Counted from the first letter of the stretch, positions 50,902 through 61,707 are shown. The stretch: DNA of 64,000 nucleotides from Streptomyces puniciscabiei (GCF_006715785.1 NZ_VFNX01000001.1:1688501-1752500), one strand, 5' to 3'. Numbers and translations are program-made. Notes: generated from the letters alone by a model not told the origin.

Positions 50902-52013
50902 GCGACGGCGGGCGGCAGGCCGCGCGGAGGAGCCCCGGGGGTGATCCCTGGGGCGGCGTACGCCCGTTCTCGATCAAGACCAAGCTCGGCGCGCTCGTCG
51001 TCATCTCGGTGCTGATCACCACCGGTCTGTCGATGATCGCGGTGCACACCAAGACCGAACTGCGCTTCATCACGGTCTTCTCCATGATCGCCACCCTGCT
51101 GATCACGCAGTTCGTGGCGCATTCCCTCACCATGCCGCTGGACGAGATGAACGCGGTGGCGCGGTCGATCTCCGAGGGCGACTACACCCGCCGGGTGAGC
51201 GAGGGCCGCCGGGACGAGCTGGGCGACCTGGCCCGGACGATCAACGTCATGGCGGACGAGCTGGAGGCCCAGGACAGCCAGCGCAAGGAGCTGGTCGCGA
51301 ACGTCTCGCACGAGCTGCGCACCCCGATCGCCGGGCTGCGCGCGGTGCTGGAGAACATCGTCGACGGGGTCACCGAGGCCGACCCCGAGACCATGCGGAC
51401 GGCCCTGAAGCAGACCGAGCGGCTCGGCCGGCTGGTGGAGACCCTGCTGGACCTGTCCCGGCTCGACAACGGCGTCGTACCGCTGAAGATGCGGCGCTTC
51501 GAGGTGTGGCCGTATCTCTCGGGCGTGCTGAAGGAGGCCAACATGGTGGCCTCGGCGCGCGCGGGCATCGCCTCCGGCTCCGGCAGCCACACCCGTACCG
51601 ACGTCCATCTGCACCTGGACGTCTCCCCGCCGGAGCTGACCGCGCACGCGGATCCCGAGCGCATCCACCAGGTCGTCGCCAACCTGATCGACAACGCCGT
51701 CAAGCACAGCCCGCCGCACGGCCGGGTGACGGTGCGGGCGCGGCGCGGGCCACGGCCGGAGTCGCTGGAGCTGGAGGTCCTGGACGAGGGTCCCGGCATC
51801 CCCCGGTCGGAGTGGCACCGGGTGTTCGAGCGGTTCAACCGGGGTGCGGTGACGCGGCCGCACGGGCCGGGCAGCGACGGCGGCACCGGGCTCGGCCTGG
51901 CGATCGCCCGCTGGGCGGTGGATCTGCACGGTGGCCGGATCGGTGTGGCCGAATCCGAGCGGGGCTGCCGGATCATCGTCACCCTTCCGGGACTGTCTTC
52001 CGTCTCAGGTTGA
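50898..52013 (+). CDS. Sensor histidine kinase of the adjacent response regulator
   Basis: 371 residues. Two close TM segments (LGALVVISVLITTGLSMIAV and FITVFSMIATLLITQFVAHSL) separated by only about seven residues, so there is essentially no extracellular sensor; HAMP follows (MPLDEMNAVARSISEGDYTRRV). The H-box is ELVANVSHELRTPIAGLRAVLENIV, the N-box VVANLIDNAVKHSPPHG, G1 VLDEGPGIPRSEW, and G2 GGTGLGLAIARWAVDLHGG. The lack of an extracytoplasmic domain implies a membrane or internal signal. Confidence 0.94.
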   Translation: MSDGGRQAARRSPGGDPWGGVRPFSIKTKLGALVVISVLITTGLSMIAVHTKTELRFITVFSMIATLLITQFVAHSLTMPLDEMNAVARSISEGDYTRRVSEGRRDELGDLARTINVMADELEAQDSQRKELVANVSHELRTPIAGLRAVLENIVDGVTEADPETMRTALKQTERLGRLVETLLDLSRLDNGVVPLKMRRFEVWPYLSGVLKEANMVASARAGIASGSGSHTRTDVHLHLDVSPPELTAHADPERIHQVVANLIDNAVKHSPPHGRVTVRARRGPRPESLELEVLDEGPGIPRSEWHRVFERFNRGAVTRPHGPGSDGGTGLGLAIARWAVDLHGGRIGVAESERGCRIIVTLPGLSSVSG

Positions 52014-52316
52014 CGTAAAGTTCGAACCGGAAGCACAAGATCCACGAGCGTCCGCGCGCCTGCCGTGCAGCTGGACACGTGTGATCGGGAGCAGGCCCGC
52101 GCGATCGGTCGAACGCACACGCGCCGGGCCGGGGCCGGTGCACCCTCCCCTCTGCGGAACCACGCTTGTTTCCCGCCATATCAAGCCCTGAAACAAGATT
52201 TCCGATGTGACTTACGCGACGATGACCTTGCTCGACCTGACCTTCCCGGCCAGGGAGGCGTAGCCTTTATTTCCGCTGTCCATCACCTTGTGAAGCGGAA
52301 GAGGGCGGTTGCCGCC
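52014..52316. other. Intergenic leader upstream of kgd
   Basis: About 300 bp. AT-richer near 52,190-52,280 (GATTTCCGATGTGACTTACG), consistent with a promoter and 5' leader. No riboswitch or hairpin that I can name. Confidence 0.4.
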
Positions 52317-55300
52317 GTGTCGCCACAGTCCCCCAGTAACCCGAGCGTCTCCACCGACGACCAAGCCGGGAAGAACCCCGCTGCCGCGTTCGGTCCGAAC
52401 GAGTGGCTCGTCGACGAGATCTATCAGCAGTACCTCCAGGACCCGAATTCGGTCGACCGCGCCTGGTGGGACTTCTTCGCCGATTACAAGCCGGGGGCTC
52501 CTGCCACCCCGGCTGCGGCGGGTACTGCGGCCGCGGGGGCCGCAGAGACCACCTCCCCCACGGCCGCTCCGGCCCAGCCCGCGGTTCCCCCGGCCCAGCC
52601 GGCCGCTCCGGCCCCGCAGGCCGCCGCTCCGGCCGCTCCGAAGCCCGCCGCGGCTCCGGCCCCCGCCCCGGCCAAGCCGGCGACGCCCGCACAGGCGCCG
52701 GCTCAGCCGAAGCAGGCCGCCCCCGCCGCGAAGGCTCCCGAGGCCCCCGAGGGCCCGGAGCTGATCACGCTGCGCGGTCCGGCCGCCGCGGTCGCGAAGA
52801 ACATGAACGCCTCGCTGGAGCTGCCGACCGCCACCTCGGTCCGCGCGGTCCCGGTGAAGCTGCTGTTCGACAACCGCATCGTCATCAACAACCACCTCAA
52901 GCGCGCCCGCGGCGGGAAGATCTCCTTCACGCACCTCATCGGGTACGCGATGGTGCAGGCCATCAAGGCCATGCCGTCGATGAACTGGTCGTTCGGCGAG
53001 AAGGACGGCAAGCCGACCCTCGTCAAGCCGCCGCACGTCAACCTCGGCCTGGCCATCGACCTGGTGAAGCCCAACGGCGACCGCCAGCTCGTCGTGGCCG
53101 CCATCAAGAAGGCCGAGACGCTGAACTTCTTCGAGTTCTGGCAGGCCTACGAGGACATCGTCCGCCGCGCCCGTGACGGCAAGCTGACGATGGACGACTT
53201 CACCGGCGTGACGGTCTCCCTGACCAACCCCGGCGGCCTCGGCACCGTCCACTCGGTCCCGCGCCTGATGCCCGGCCAGTCCGTGATCATGGGCGTCGGC
53301 TCCATGGACTACCCCGCGGAGTTCCAGGGCACCAGCCAGGACACCCTGAACAAGCTCGGCATCTCGAAGGTCATGACGCTCACGTCGACCTACGACCACC
53401 GGGTGATCCAGGGCGCCGCCTCCGGCGAGTTCCTGCGCCAGGTCGCGAACCTGCTGCTCGGCGAGAACGGCTTCTACGACGACATCTTCGAGGCGCTGCG
53501 CATCCCCTACGAGCCAGTCCGCTGGCTCAAGGACATCGACGCCAGCCACGACGACGACGTCACCAAGGCCGCCCGCGTCTTCGAGCTGATCCACTCCTAC
53601 CGGGTCCGCGGCCACGTCATGGCCGACACCGACCCGCTGGAGTACCGCCAGCGCAAGCACCCCGACCTGGACATCGTCGAGCACGGCCTCACCCTGTGGG
53701 ACCTGGAGCGCGAGTTCGCCGTCGGCGGCTTCGCCGGCAAGTCGATGATGAAGCTGCGCGACATCCTCGGCGTGCTGCGCGACTCGTACTGCCGCACCAC
53801 CGGCATCGAGTTCATGCACATCCAGGACCCCAAGCAGCGCAAGTGGATCCAGGACCGCGTCGAGCGCGGCCACTCCAAGCCGGAGCGCGAGGAGCAGCTG
53901 CGCATCCTGCGCCGGCTGAACGCGGCGGAGGCCTTCGAGACCTTCCTGCAGACCAAGTACGTCGGCCAGAAGCGGTTCTCGCTGGAGGGCGGCGAGTCCG
54001 TCATCCCGCTGCTCGACGCGGTCATCGACTCCGCGGCCGAGTCCCGCCTGGACGAGGTCGTCATCGGCATGGCCCACCGCGGCCGCCTGAACGTGCTGGC
54101 CAACATCGTCGGCAAGTCGTACGCGCAGATCTTCCGCGAGTTCGAGGGCAACCTCGACCCGAAGTCGATGCACGGCTCCGGCGACGTGAAGTACCACCTG
54201 GGCGCCGAGGGCACCTTCACCGGCCTCGACGGCGAGCAGATCAAGGTCTCCCTGGTCGCCAACCCCTCGCACCTGGAGGCGGTCGACCCGGTCCTGGAGG
54301 GCGTCGCCCGCGCCAAGCAGGACATCATCAACAAGGGCGGCACCGACTTCACGGTCCTGCCGGTGGCGATCCACGGCGACGCGGCCTTCGCGGGCCAGGG
54401 CGTGGTGGCCGAGACCCTGAACATGTCGCAGCTGCGCGGCTACCGCACCGGCGGCACCGTCCACATCGTCATCAACAACCAGGTCGGCTTCACCGCGGCA
54501 CCCGAGTCCTCGCGTTCCTCCATGTACGCGACGGACGTGGCCCGCATGATCGAGGCCCCGATCTTCCACGTGAACGGCGACGACCCGGAGGCCGTGGTCC
54601 GCGTCGCGCGGCTCGCCTTCGAGTTCCGCCAGGCGTTCAACAAGGACGTGGTGATCGACCTCATCTGCTACCGCCGCCGCGGTCACAACGAGTCGGACAA
54701 CCCGGCCTTCACCCAGCCGCTGATGTACGACCTGATCGACAAGAAGCGCTCGGTGCGCAAGCTCTACACCGAGTCCCTGATCGGTCGCGGCGACATCACC
54801 CTGGAAGAGGCCGAGCAGGCCCTGCAGGACTACCAGGGCCAGCTGGAGAAGGTCTTCACCGAGGTCCGCGAGGCCACCTCGCAGCCGGCCGCCGTCGACG
54901 CCCAGGCGCCGCAGGACGGCTTCCCGGTCGCGGTCCCGACCGCGGTCTCCGCCGAGGTCGTCAAGCGGATCGCCGAGTCCCAGGTCAACATCCCGGAGAA
55001 CATCACCGTCCACCCGCGTCTGCAGCCGCAGCTGCAGCGCCGTGCGGCGATGGTCGAGGACGGCACGATCGACTGGGGCATGGGCGAGACCCTCGCCATC
55101 GGCTCGCTGCTCCTGGAGGGCACCCCGGTCCGCCTCGCGGGCCAGGACTCCCAGCGCGGCACCTTCGGCCAGCGGCACGCGGTGCTGATCGACCGGGAGA
55201 CCGGCGAGGAGTACACCCCGCTGCAGTACCTCTCCGAGGACCAGGCCCGGCTCAACGTCTACAACTCCCTGCTCTCCGAGTACGCGGCGATGGGCTTCGA

Positions 55301-56117
55301 GTACGGCTACTCGCTGGCCCGCCCCGAGTCGCTCGTGATGTGGGAGGCGCAGTTCGGTGACTTCACCAACGGCGCGCAGACGGTCGTCGACGAGTTCATC
55401 TCCTCGGCCGAGCAGAAGTGGGGCCAGACGTCCGGCGTCGTCCTGCTCCTGCCGCACGGCTACGAGGGCCAGGGCCCGGACCACTCGTCCGCCCGCCCGG
55501 AGCGGTTCCTGCAGCTCTGCGCCCAGAACAACATGACGGTCGCCATGCCGACGCTGCCGTCGAACTACTTCCACCTCCTGCGGTGGCAGGTGCACAACCC
55601 GCACCACAAGCCGCTGATCGTCTTCACCCCGAAGTCGATGCTGCGTCTGAAGGCCGCGGCCTCGAAGGCGGAGGAGTTCACCAGCGGCGAGTTCCGCCCG
55701 GTCATCGGCGACAGCTCGGTCGACCCGGCCGCCGTCCGCAAGGTCGTCTTCTGCGCGGGCAAGGTCTACTACGACCTGGAGGCCGAGCGGCAGAAGCGGG
55801 GCGCGACGGACACCGCGATCATCCGTATCGAGCGGCTGTACCCGCTGCCGGGTGCCGAGCTCCAGGCGGAGATCAAGAAGTACCCGAACGCCGAGAAGTA
55901 CCTGTGGGCGCAGGAGGAGCCGGCGAACCAGGGTGCGTGGCCGTTCATCGCCCTCAACCTGATCGACCACCTGGACCTGGCGGTCGGCGCGGACGTCCCG
56001 CACGGCGAGCGGCTGCGGCGCATCTCGCGTCCGCACTCCTCGTCCCCGGCCGTCGGCTCCGCCAAGCGGCACCAGGCCGAGCAGGAGCAGCTGGTGCGTG
56101 AGGTGTTCGAGGCCTAG
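52317..56117 (+). CDS. kgd: Multifunctional 2-oxoglutarate decarboxylase/dehydrogenase E1-E2 (Kgd)
   Basis: A 1266-residue actinobacterial fusion. N-terminal 2-oxoglutarate dehydrogenase signature ([28 protein letters not shown], about 24-52), a Pro/Ala linker to about 145, an E2-like acyltransferase domain (about 150-390; [32 protein letters not shown] with the catalytic His), then the ThDP-dependent E1 domain ([82 protein letters not shown]). It runs the 2-oxoglutarate step of the TCA cycle in the cytoplasm. GTG 52317 ([12 protein letters not shown]) is the likely start; the frame is open upstream to 52065. Confidence 0.96.
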   Translation: MSPQSPSNPSVSTDDQAGKNPAAAFGPNEWLVDEIYQQYLQDPNSVDRAWWDFFADYKPGAPATPAAAGTAAAGAAETTSPTAAPAQPAVPPAQPAAPAPQAAAPAAPKPAAAPAPAPAKPATPAQAPAQPKQAAPAAKAPEAPEGPELITLRGPAAAVAKNMNASLELPTATSVRAVPVKLLFDNRIVINNHLKRARGGKISFTHLIGYAMVQAIKAMPSMNWSFGEKDGKPTLVKPPHVNLGLAIDLVKPNGDRQLVVAAIKKAETLNFFEFWQAYEDIVRRARDGKLTMDDFTGVTVSLTNPGGLGTVHSVPRLMPGQSVIMGVGSMDYPAEFQGTSQDTLNKLGISKVMTLTSTYDHRVIQGAASGEFLRQVANLLLGENGFYDDIFEALRIPYEPVRWLKDIDASHDDDVTKAARVFELIHSYRVRGHVMADTDPLEYRQRKHPDLDIVEHGLTLWDLEREFAVGGFAGKSMMKLRDILGVLRDSYCRTTGIEFMHIQDPKQRKWIQDRVERGHSKPEREEQLRILRRLNAAEAFETFLQTKYVGQKRFSLEGGESVIPLLDAVIDSAAESRLDEVVIGMAHRGRLNVLANIVGKSYAQIFREFEGNLDPKSMHGSGDVKYHLGAEGTFTGLDGEQIKVSLVANPSHLEAVDPVLEGVARAKQDIINKGGTDFTVLPVAIHGDAAFAGQGVVAETLNMSQLRGYRTGGTVHIVINNQVGFTAAPESSRSSMYATDVARMIEAPIFHVNGDDPEAVVRVARLAFEFRQAFNKDVVIDLICYRRRGHNESDNPAFTQPLMYDLIDKKRSVRKLYTESLIGRGDITLEEAEQALQDYQGQLEKVFTEVREATSQPAAVDAQAPQDGFPVAVPTAVSAEVVKRIAESQVNIPENITVHPRLQPQLQRRAAMVEDGTIDWGMGETLAIGSLLLEGTPVRLAGQDSQRGTFGQRHAVLIDRETGEEYTPLQYLSEDQARLNVYNSLLSEYAAMGFEYGYSLARPESLVMWEAQFGDFTNGAQTVVDEFISSAEQKWGQTSGVVLLLPHGYEGQGPDHSSARPERFLQLCAQNNMTVAMPTLPSNYFHLLRWQVHNPHHKPLIVFTPKSMLRLKAAASKAEEFTSGEFRPVIGDSSVDPAAVRKVVFCAGKVYYDLEAERQKRGATDTAIIRIERLYPLPGAELQAEIKKYPNAEKYLWAQEEPANQGAWPFIALNLIDHLDLAVGADVPHGERLRRISRPHSSSPAVGSAKRHQAEQEQLVREVFEA

Positions 56118-56144
56118 GCCTCCGGCGGCCCAGCCGCCCCTCAG

Positions 56145-56180
56145 GGCCCGGTACCGAGCTTCGGCTCGCTACCGGGCCCT
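56145..56180 (+). terminator. Strong hairpin after kgd
   Basis: GGGCCCGGTACCGAGC (56145-56160) pairs with GCTCGCTACCGGGCCC (56165-56180) around TTCG, with one mismatched position. It lies 27 bp after the stop. Confidence 0.75.
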
Positions 56181-56257
56181 TCGCCTGTCCGTGCCGGGGC
56201 AGGGACACGGCCGGTTAACCTTGACGAGTACGTTCCTTTCCCCCAGTGGAGCATCCC

Positions 56258-56437
56258 TTGTACTTCACCGACCGAGGCATCGAAGAACTGGAGAAGCGGC
56301 GCGGCGAAGAGGAGGTCACCTTCGAGTGGCTGGCCGAGCAGCTGCGGACGTTCGTCGATCTGAACCCGGACTTCGAGGTGCCGGTGGAGCGGCTGGCGAC
56401 GTGGCTGGCTCGGCTGGACGACGAGGACGACGAGTAG
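56258..56437 (+). CDS. DUF6104 family small protein
   Basis: A 59-residue acidic protein. From a TTG at 56258, behind GGAG, it reads YFTDRGIEELEKRRGEEEV and ends LATWLARLDDEDDE. I recognise it as the small conserved Streptomyces family annotated DUF6104. A GTG at 56246 would add four residues and overlap the ribosome site. Function unknown. Confidence 0.8.
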   Translation: MYFTDRGIEELEKRRGEEEVTFEWLAEQLRTFVDLNPDFEVPVERLATWLARLDDEDDE

Positions 56438-56583
56438 TCGGGACGGCTCGGGTCCGCTAGTCGGGACCACTCGGGTCCGCAGGGTGGGGCGCCTTCATGG
56501 CGCCCCTTTCGCGTGTACGGCCGCGTGTACGGCGCCCCTTTCCGGCCGCCGTCCCCCGAAAGGGTGTCTTGACTTCCAGCGGC

Positions 56584-56621
56584 CGCGATATATCGTGTTT
56601 CTCGGTAGACGCGATATGGCG
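56584..56621. promoter_or_regulatory. Paired operator upstream of the DUF4097-PadR genes
   Basis: CGCGATATATCG (56584-56595) and CGCGATATGGCG (56610-56621) lie 26 bp apart start to start, 41 bp and more upstream of the DUF4097 start. PadR regulators bind AT-rich palindromes, so this is the likely autoregulatory site of the PadR protein encoded downstream. Confidence 0.55.
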
Positions 56622-56661
56622 TGTCGCGTTCCGTGATCCTGCCCGGCCGAGGAGGTCCCCC

Positions 56662-57657
56662 ATGCCCGAGTGGTCCGTCAACGAGCCCCGGAAGCTGACG
56701 TTCGACACCCGCGTGAGCGACCTCCAGGTCCGCATCGTCAACGGAACGGTGAACGTGGTGGGCACGGACGAGGGTTCCGCCCGCCTCGAGATCTCGGACA
56801 TCGAAGGGCCACCCCTGGTGGTCACCCAGCAGGGCGACACCCTCACGGTGGCCTACGACGACCTGCCCTGGAAGGGCTTCCTCAAGTGGCTCGACCGCAA
56901 GGGATGGCGGCGCAGCGCGGTCGTCTCCCTGGCCGTCCCCGCCGACACGCGCGTGGAGGTGGGTGTGGTCGGCGCCGGCGCGGTCGTCTCCGGCATCCGC
57001 GGCCCGGCGGTGGTCAAGGGAGTGACCGGTGACACGACCCTGGTCGGCGTCTCGGGCCCGGTCCGCGCGGACACCGTGTCGGGGAACGTGGAAGCCCAGG
57101 CGGTCACCGGCGACCTGCGGTTCAACTCGGTCTCGGGAGACCTGACGGTGGTCGAGGGCTCCGGCCGGTCCGTGCGCGCCGACTCCGTCAGCGGCTCCAT
57201 GATCGTGGACCTGGACCCGGACGGCCCGACGGAGGTCAGCCTCACCAGCGTCTCCGGCGAGATCGCCATCCGCCTGCCGCACCCGGCGGACGCCGAGGTG
57301 GAGGCGAACACCGCGAGCGGCACGATCTCCAACGCCTTCGACGGACTGCGGGTGCACGGCCAGTGGGGCGCCCACAAGATCACCGGCCGCCTCGGCGCGG
57401 GCACGGGCAGGCTCCGGGCGACCACCGTCTCCGGCTCGATCGCCCTGCTGCGCCGCCCGCCGCGCGAGGACGAGGCGGACGCCCCGTGGGAGTCCGGGCC
57501 CGCTGAGCCCTCCGCGCCCCCGCGGAACCCCGGCACCGCCCCCGCCGCGGACAGCCCGGCCGCCGCGGGGGAGAATTACTTCTCCGGCCTGGGCGCCGAC
57601 GCCTCCGACGGCACCGGCGCCCAGGCCGACGGCACGACCGACAAGAAGGTGCTCTGA
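56662..57657 (+). CDS. DUF4097 family beta-strand repeat protein
   Basis: A 331-residue protein with many short beta-strand repeats of the type GVSGPVRADTVSGNVEAQAVTGDLRFNSVSGDLTVVEGSG, the right-handed-helix pattern of DUF4097 (putative adhesin). N-terminus MPEWSVNEPRKLTFDTRVSDLQVRI without a signal peptide, so it is probably cytosolic. The C-terminal 70 residues are Pro/Ala-rich and disordered. ATG 56662 follows GAGGAGG. Its stop lies 1 bp before the PadR start, so the pair forms an operon under the likely upstream operator. Confidence 0.85.
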   Translation: MPEWSVNEPRKLTFDTRVSDLQVRIVNGTVNVVGTDEGSARLEISDIEGPPLVVTQQGDTLTVAYDDLPWKGFLKWLDRKGWRRSAVVSLAVPADTRVEVGVVGAGAVVSGIRGPAVVKGVTGDTTLVGVSGPVRADTVSGNVEAQAVTGDLRFNSVSGDLTVVEGSGRSVRADSVSGSMIVDLDPDGPTEVSLTSVSGEIAIRLPHPADAEVEANTASGTISNAFDGLRVHGQWGAHKITGRLGAGTGRLRATTVSGSIALLRRPPREDEADAPWESGPAEPSAPPRNPGTAPAADSPAAAGENYFSGLGADASDGTGAQADGTTDKKVL

Positions 57658-57658
57658 C

Positions 57659-58705
57659 ATGCCCCCCGTCTTCGCCCATGGGCGCCTCCGCCTGTACCTG
57701 CTCAAGCTGCTCGACGAGGCCCCGCGCCACGGCTACGAGGTGATCAGGCTCCTCGAGGAACGCTTCCAGGGCCTGTACGCCCCTTCGGCGGGTACGGTCT
57801 ACCCGCGGCTGGCCAAGCTGGAGGCCGAGGGCCTGGTCAGGCACACCACCGAGGGCGGCCGCAAGGTCTACGCCATCACGGACGCGGGCCGCGCCGAACT
57901 GGCCGAGCGCAGCGGCGAGTTGGACGATCTGGAGCTGGAGATCCGCGAGTCGGTCGCGGAACTGGCCGCCGAGATAAGGGCCGACGTACGCGGCGCGGCC
58001 GGCGACCTGCGCCGTGAGATGCGTGCCGCCGCCTCCGAGGCCCGCCGGAGCCCGAAACCGGGGGCCGGCGCGGCGGGACCCTTCGCGGAGTACGGCGACG
58101 TGACCGACAAGGAGGCCTGGCGGGCCGCGAAGGAGGAGATGCGCCGGGTCAAGCAGGAGTGGAAGGAGCAGACCCGCCGCGCCAAGGACGAGAGCCGCCG
58201 GGCCCGTGAGGAGGCCCAGCGGGCCCGCCGCCAGGCCCAGGAGGCGCAGGCGCGGGCGCGGGCCCAGGCGCAGGAGGAGATGCAGCGCATCGCCCGCCAG
58301 GTCCAGGACCGCGTCCAGGACCACTTCGCCCAGGGCGACTGGCCGACGGGCGTGCGCGAGGGCCTGTCCGAACTGGCCAGGGAGCTCGGCGACTTCGGCA
58401 AGTACTGGGGCTCCCCCCGCACCTCCGCGGAACCGGCCCCGAAGCCCGCCGCGGCACCGCCGGACGCGCACTACGTCCCCGCGGACGAGGCCTTCCCGGC
58501 CGAGTACGAACCCACCTGGGCCCACGAGGAGTCCACCGGCGACCCGGCCCGCGACCTGGACCGCCTCCTGGACCGCTTCCGCGACGACATCCGCGACGCG
58601 GCCCGCGACCACGGAGTCACCCCCACCCAGCTCCGGGACGCCCGCCGCCACCTGTCCACGGCGGCGGCCCACATCGGCGCGATACTCCGCCGCCCGAAGG
58701 TCTGA
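57659..58705 (+). CDS. PadR family regulator with long coiled-coil extension
   Basis: A 348-residue protein. The N-terminal winged helix is standard PadR: LRLYLLKLLDEAPRHGYEVIRLLEERFQGLYAPSAGTVYPRLAKLEAEGLVRHTTEGGRKVYAITDAGR. The rest is unusual: a charged coiled coil about 85-235 (DKEAWRAAKEEMRRVKQEWKEQ, RAREEAQRARRQAQEAQARARAQAQ), then a Pro-rich linker and a C-terminal helical piece (DLDRLLDRFRDDIRDAARDHG). PadR proteins are normally 110-200 residues. It is coupled to DUF4097; the pair is common in actinomycetes. Confidence 0.88.
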   Translation: MPPVFAHGRLRLYLLKLLDEAPRHGYEVIRLLEERFQGLYAPSAGTVYPRLAKLEAEGLVRHTTEGGRKVYAITDAGRAELAERSGELDDLELEIRESVAELAAEIRADVRGAAGDLRREMRAAASEARRSPKPGAGAAGPFAEYGDVTDKEAWRAAKEEMRRVKQEWKEQTRRAKDESRRAREEAQRARRQAQEAQARARAQAQEEMQRIARQVQDRVQDHFAQGDWPTGVREGLSELARELGDFGKYWGSPRTSAEPAPKPAAAPPDAHYVPADEAFPAEYEPTWAHEESTGDPARDLDRLLDRFRDDIRDAARDHGVTPTQLRDARRHLSTAAAHIGAILRRPKV

Positions 58706-58719
58706 GCCCGAGGCCAGGA

Positions 58720-58750
58720 GGCAGCGCCCGGCACCCCGCCGGGCGCTGCC
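58720..58750. terminator. 13-bp stem terminator between convergent genes
   Basis: GGCAGCGCCCGGC (58720-58732) pairs perfectly with GCCGGGCGCTGCC (58738-58750) around ACCCC. It lies 15 bp after padR and 46 bp before the stop of the convergent oxidoreductase gene. Confidence 0.75.
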
Positions 58751-58795
58751 ACAAGACCCGGCAGGAGTCGCCGGACCGTGCCTCCTGGGGCCAGG

Positions 58796-59761
58796 TCAGC
58801 CGTTGGTGAGCACGATCTTGCCGAACTGCTCACCGGATGCGAGCCGCTCGAAGCCCTCGCGGGCGCGGTCCAGCGGCAGTTCCTCGTCGATGACGGGCCG
58901 CACCCCGGTGGCGGCGCAGAAGGAGAGCAGGTCCTCCAGCTCCTCCTTGGTGCCCATGGTGGAGCCGACGACCTTCAGCTCGAGGAAGAAGATCCGGGTC
59001 AGCTCGGCATGCGAGGGCCGGTCGCCGCTGGTGGCACCGGAGATGACGATCGTGCCGCCGGGCCGCAGTGACTTCACCGAGTGGGACCAGGTCGCGGCGC
59101 CGACGGTCTCGATGACGGCGTCCACCCGCTGCGGCAGCCGCGCCCCCGGCTCCACCGCCTCCACGGCGCCCAGCTCCACGGCCCGCTTCCGCTTGGCCTC
59201 GTCCCGGCTGGTCGCGAAGACGCGCAGCCCCGCCGCCCTGCCGAGCACGATCGCGGCCGTGGCGACACCGCCGCCCGCGCCCTGCACGAGGACCGAGTCA
59301 CCGGGCCGTACCCCGGCGTTGGTGAACAGCATCCGGTAGGCCGTCAGCCAGGCCGTCGGCAGGCAGGCCGCCTCGGCGAAGGACAGTTCCCTGGGCTTGG
59401 GCAGTACGTTCCAGGTCGGCACGGCGACCTGCTCGGCGAAGGTGCCCTGGTAGCGCTCGGTGAGGATGGAGCGCGGCTCGTTCGGGCCGACGCCGTGGCC
59501 GGTCTGGCCGATGACGGAGTGCAGGACGACCTCGTTGCCGTCCTCATCGACGCCGGCGGCGTCGCAGCCGAGGATCATCGGCAGCCGGTCCTCCGGGAGG
59601 CCGACGCCCCTGAGGGACCAGAGGTCGTGGTGGTTGAGGGAGGCGGCGCGCACCGTGATGGTGCTCCAGCCGGGCCGGGCCTCGGGAGCCGGGCGCTCCC
59701 CCAACTCCAGGCCGGTGAGCGGCTGGTCGCGGTCGATTCGGGCGGCGTAGACAGCGAACAT
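58796..59761 (-). CDS. Zinc-type alcohol dehydrogenase / quinone oxidoreductase family
   Basis: A 321-residue MDR oxidoreductase: SLNHHDLWSLRGVGLPEDRLPMILGCDAAG, LPTAWLTAYRMLFTNAGVRPGDSVLVQGAGGGVATAAIVLGRAAG (NADPH Rossmann), IETVGAATWSHSVKSLRPGGTIVISGATSG, FGKIVLTNG at the end. Key zinc ligands of true alcohol dehydrogenases are missing at the structural-zinc lobe, so NADPH-dependent quinone or enone reduction is more likely. Start at ATG 59761 (MFAVYAARIDRDQ); the frame extends to 59917. Confidence 0.88.
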   Translation of the reverse strand: MFAVYAARIDRDQPLTGLELGERPAPEARPGWSTITVRAASLNHHDLWSLRGVGLPEDRLPMILGCDAAGVDEDGNEVVLHSVIGQTGHGVGPNEPRSILTERYQGTFAEQVAVPTWNVLPKPRELSFAEAACLPTAWLTAYRMLFTNAGVRPGDSVLVQGAGGGVATAAIVLGRAAGLRVFATSRDEAKRKRAVELGAVEAVEPGARLPQRVDAVIETVGAATWSHSVKSLRPGGTIVISGATSGDRPSHAELTRIFFLELKVVGSTMGTKEELEDLLSFCAATGVRPVIDEELPLDRAREGFERLASGEQFGKIVLTNG

Positions 59762-59887
59762 GCAGCCGACGATAGGGGCGCTGATCAGCCGACGGAACCA
59801 GACGGCCCTGTGACACATGCCCTCTTGCGCAACGGCACCCACACAGCGCAGCGGGTCACCGCCCCTCGCTGGGCGGGCGGGAAAGAA

Positions 59888-59919
59888 GAATGGCCCCGCC
59901 CGAACGGACGGGGCCATTC
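59888..59919 (-). terminator. Hairpin after malic enzyme
   Basis: GAATGGCCCCG (59888-59898) pairs with CGGGGCCATTC (59909-59919). It lies 9 bp downstream of the malic enzyme stop on the minus strand. Confidence 0.7.
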
Positions 59920-59928
59920 AACGCAACG

Positions 59929-61152
59929 TCAGCGACGAGCAACGCCCTCGGCCCGCGCCGCAGCCGCAACCGCCGCCGTCACCGCGGGAGCGACCCGCTC
60001 GTCGAACGGCGAGGGAATCACATAGTCGGCGGCGAGATCGTCGCCCACCACCGCGGCCAGGGCCTCGGCCGCCGCGATCTTCATTCCCTCGGTGATCCGG
60101 GTGGCCCGCACCTGCAGCGCGCCCGCGAAGATGCCCGGGAACGCCAGCACGTTGTTGATCTGGTTCGGGAAGTCCGAACGCCCGGTGGCGACGACCGCCG
60201 CGTACTTGTGCGCGACGTCCGGGTGGACCTCGGGGTTCGGGTTGGCCATCGCGAACACGAAGGCGCCCTCGGCCATGGAGGCGACGGCCTCCTCGGGGAC
60301 CGTACCGCCGGAGACACCGATGAAGACGTCCGCGCCCGCGAGCGCGTCCTCCAGCGAGCCGGTGATGCCGGCCTTGTTGGTGAAGCCCGCGAGCTCCCGC
60401 TTGACCGGGGTCAGGTCCTCCCGGTCGGCCGACACGACGCCCTTGCGGTCCGCCACGGCCACGTCCCCGATGCCGGCCTCGACGAGCATCTTGGCGATGG
60501 CCACGCCGGCCGCGCCGGCGCCCGAGATGACGGCCCGGAGCTGCCCGATCTCACGGCCGCTGAGCCGCGCCGCGTTCCGCAGCGCCGCGAGCGTCACGAC
60601 GGCCGTACCGTGCTGGTCGTCGTGGAAGACCGGGATGTCCAGGCGCTCCTGGAGCCGGCGCTCGATCTCGAAGCACCGGGGTGCCGAGATGTCCTCGAGG
60701 TTCACTCCGCCGAAGGACGGGGCGAGCCGGACCACGGTCTCGACGATGTCGTCCACGTCGGTGCAGTCGAGCGCGATCGGGACCGCGTCGACGCCGCCGA
60801 ACTGCTTGAACAGGATCGCCTTGCCCTCCATCACGGGGAGGGAGGCCTGGGGACCGATGTCCCCGAGTCCGAGCACGGCCGTACCGTCGGTCACGACGGC
60901 GACCACGGAGGACTTCCATGTGTAGTCGTTGACCAGCTCCGGCTGTTCCGCGATCGCGGTGCACACGCGCGCGACGCCGGGCGTGTACGCGAGGGAAAGG
61001 TCGTCCTTGTCGCGGACCGGCACGGTGGCCTGCACGGCCATCTTGCCGCCGCGGTGCAGCGCGAACGCGGGATCGAAGGAATCGAGGGGCTCGGCCCCGC
61101 CGTCCTGATCCGTTTTGTTGTCGCTGCGAGGATTGACGATCTCCGCTGCCAC
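59929..61152 (-). CDS. NAD(P)-dependent malic enzyme
   Basis: A 407-residue enzyme that decarboxylates malate to pyruvate. Short bacterial form without a phosphotransacetylase domain. Motifs: [65 protein letters not shown] (malic signature), [45 protein letters not shown] (nucleotide fold), [15 protein letters not shown] 61152, preceded by AAGGGG. Likely supplies pyruvate and reducing power from the TCA cycle. Confidence 0.94.
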   Translation of the reverse strand: MAAEIVNPRSDNKTDQDGGAEPLDSFDPAFALHRGGKMAVQATVPVRDKDDLSLAYTPGVARVCTAIAEQPELVNDYTWKSSVVAVVTDGTAVLGLGDIGPQASLPVMEGKAILFKQFGGVDAVPIALDCTDVDDIVETVVRLAPSFGGVNLEDISAPRCFEIERRLQERLDIPVFHDDQHGTAVVTLAALRNAARLSGREIGQLRAVISGAGAAGVAIAKMLVEAGIGDVAVADRKGVVSADREDLTPVKRELAGFTNKAGITGSLEDALAGADVFIGVSGGTVPEEAVASMAEGAFVFAMANPNPEVHPDVAHKYAAVVATGRSDFPNQINNVLAFPGIFAGALQVRATRITEGMKIAAAEALAAVVGDDLAADYVIPSPFDERVAPAVTAAVAAAARAEGVARR

Positions 61153-61707
61153 TTTGTTTTACCCCTTAGGTATGCATGGTTTGAGGGTCGACCACTCCTG
61201 GTGAGGGGTGGGCGGGCACCGCGTACCGCCCGATTGCTGATACGTACGGGCCATACGCGACGGGCGCGCCGCACACGCGCCCTGAGCCCCGGATGAGGGG
61301 TGTAAAGAACCTTCATACCGGACGGACGGCACCCACGACGAGTCCATTAGGTGCAAGGTCACACCGGGGAACCGGAGAGCCACTGCAAGATGACTCGTGG
61401 CTGACAACCGCGCCGAGCACACGGAGACGCTGGTAGGCGGACGACCGCGCTGACCACATCGTGAGATGCGCCGAAGATTTTCCGGCCGGAAGGCTGGATT
61501 CCCGCAGATGGTTCGGTGGTGAACGACCAAGGATGTACCGACCTGATGCGGTTCGGGGGTGACCCGTTATCCGATTTTGACATGAGCGGGCCCCTGAACG
61601 GCGTAGTCCGAATGGCAAGATGCGGTAAACCCGCGAGGTCGCGACACCCGAAGGTGTGTGTTCTCGCCGACCCATCGCACCTCTTCCCATCAGCCGGAGG
61701 AACCACG
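61153..61707. other. Long non-coding region upstream of the ABC transporter operon
   Basis: About 555 bp between divergent genes. No protein-coding frame is convincing. It holds AT-richer patches near 61,440-61,580 (CCGATTTTGACATGAGCGG at about 61,570), suitable for promoters in both directions. I see no recognisable riboswitch. Confidence 0.4.
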
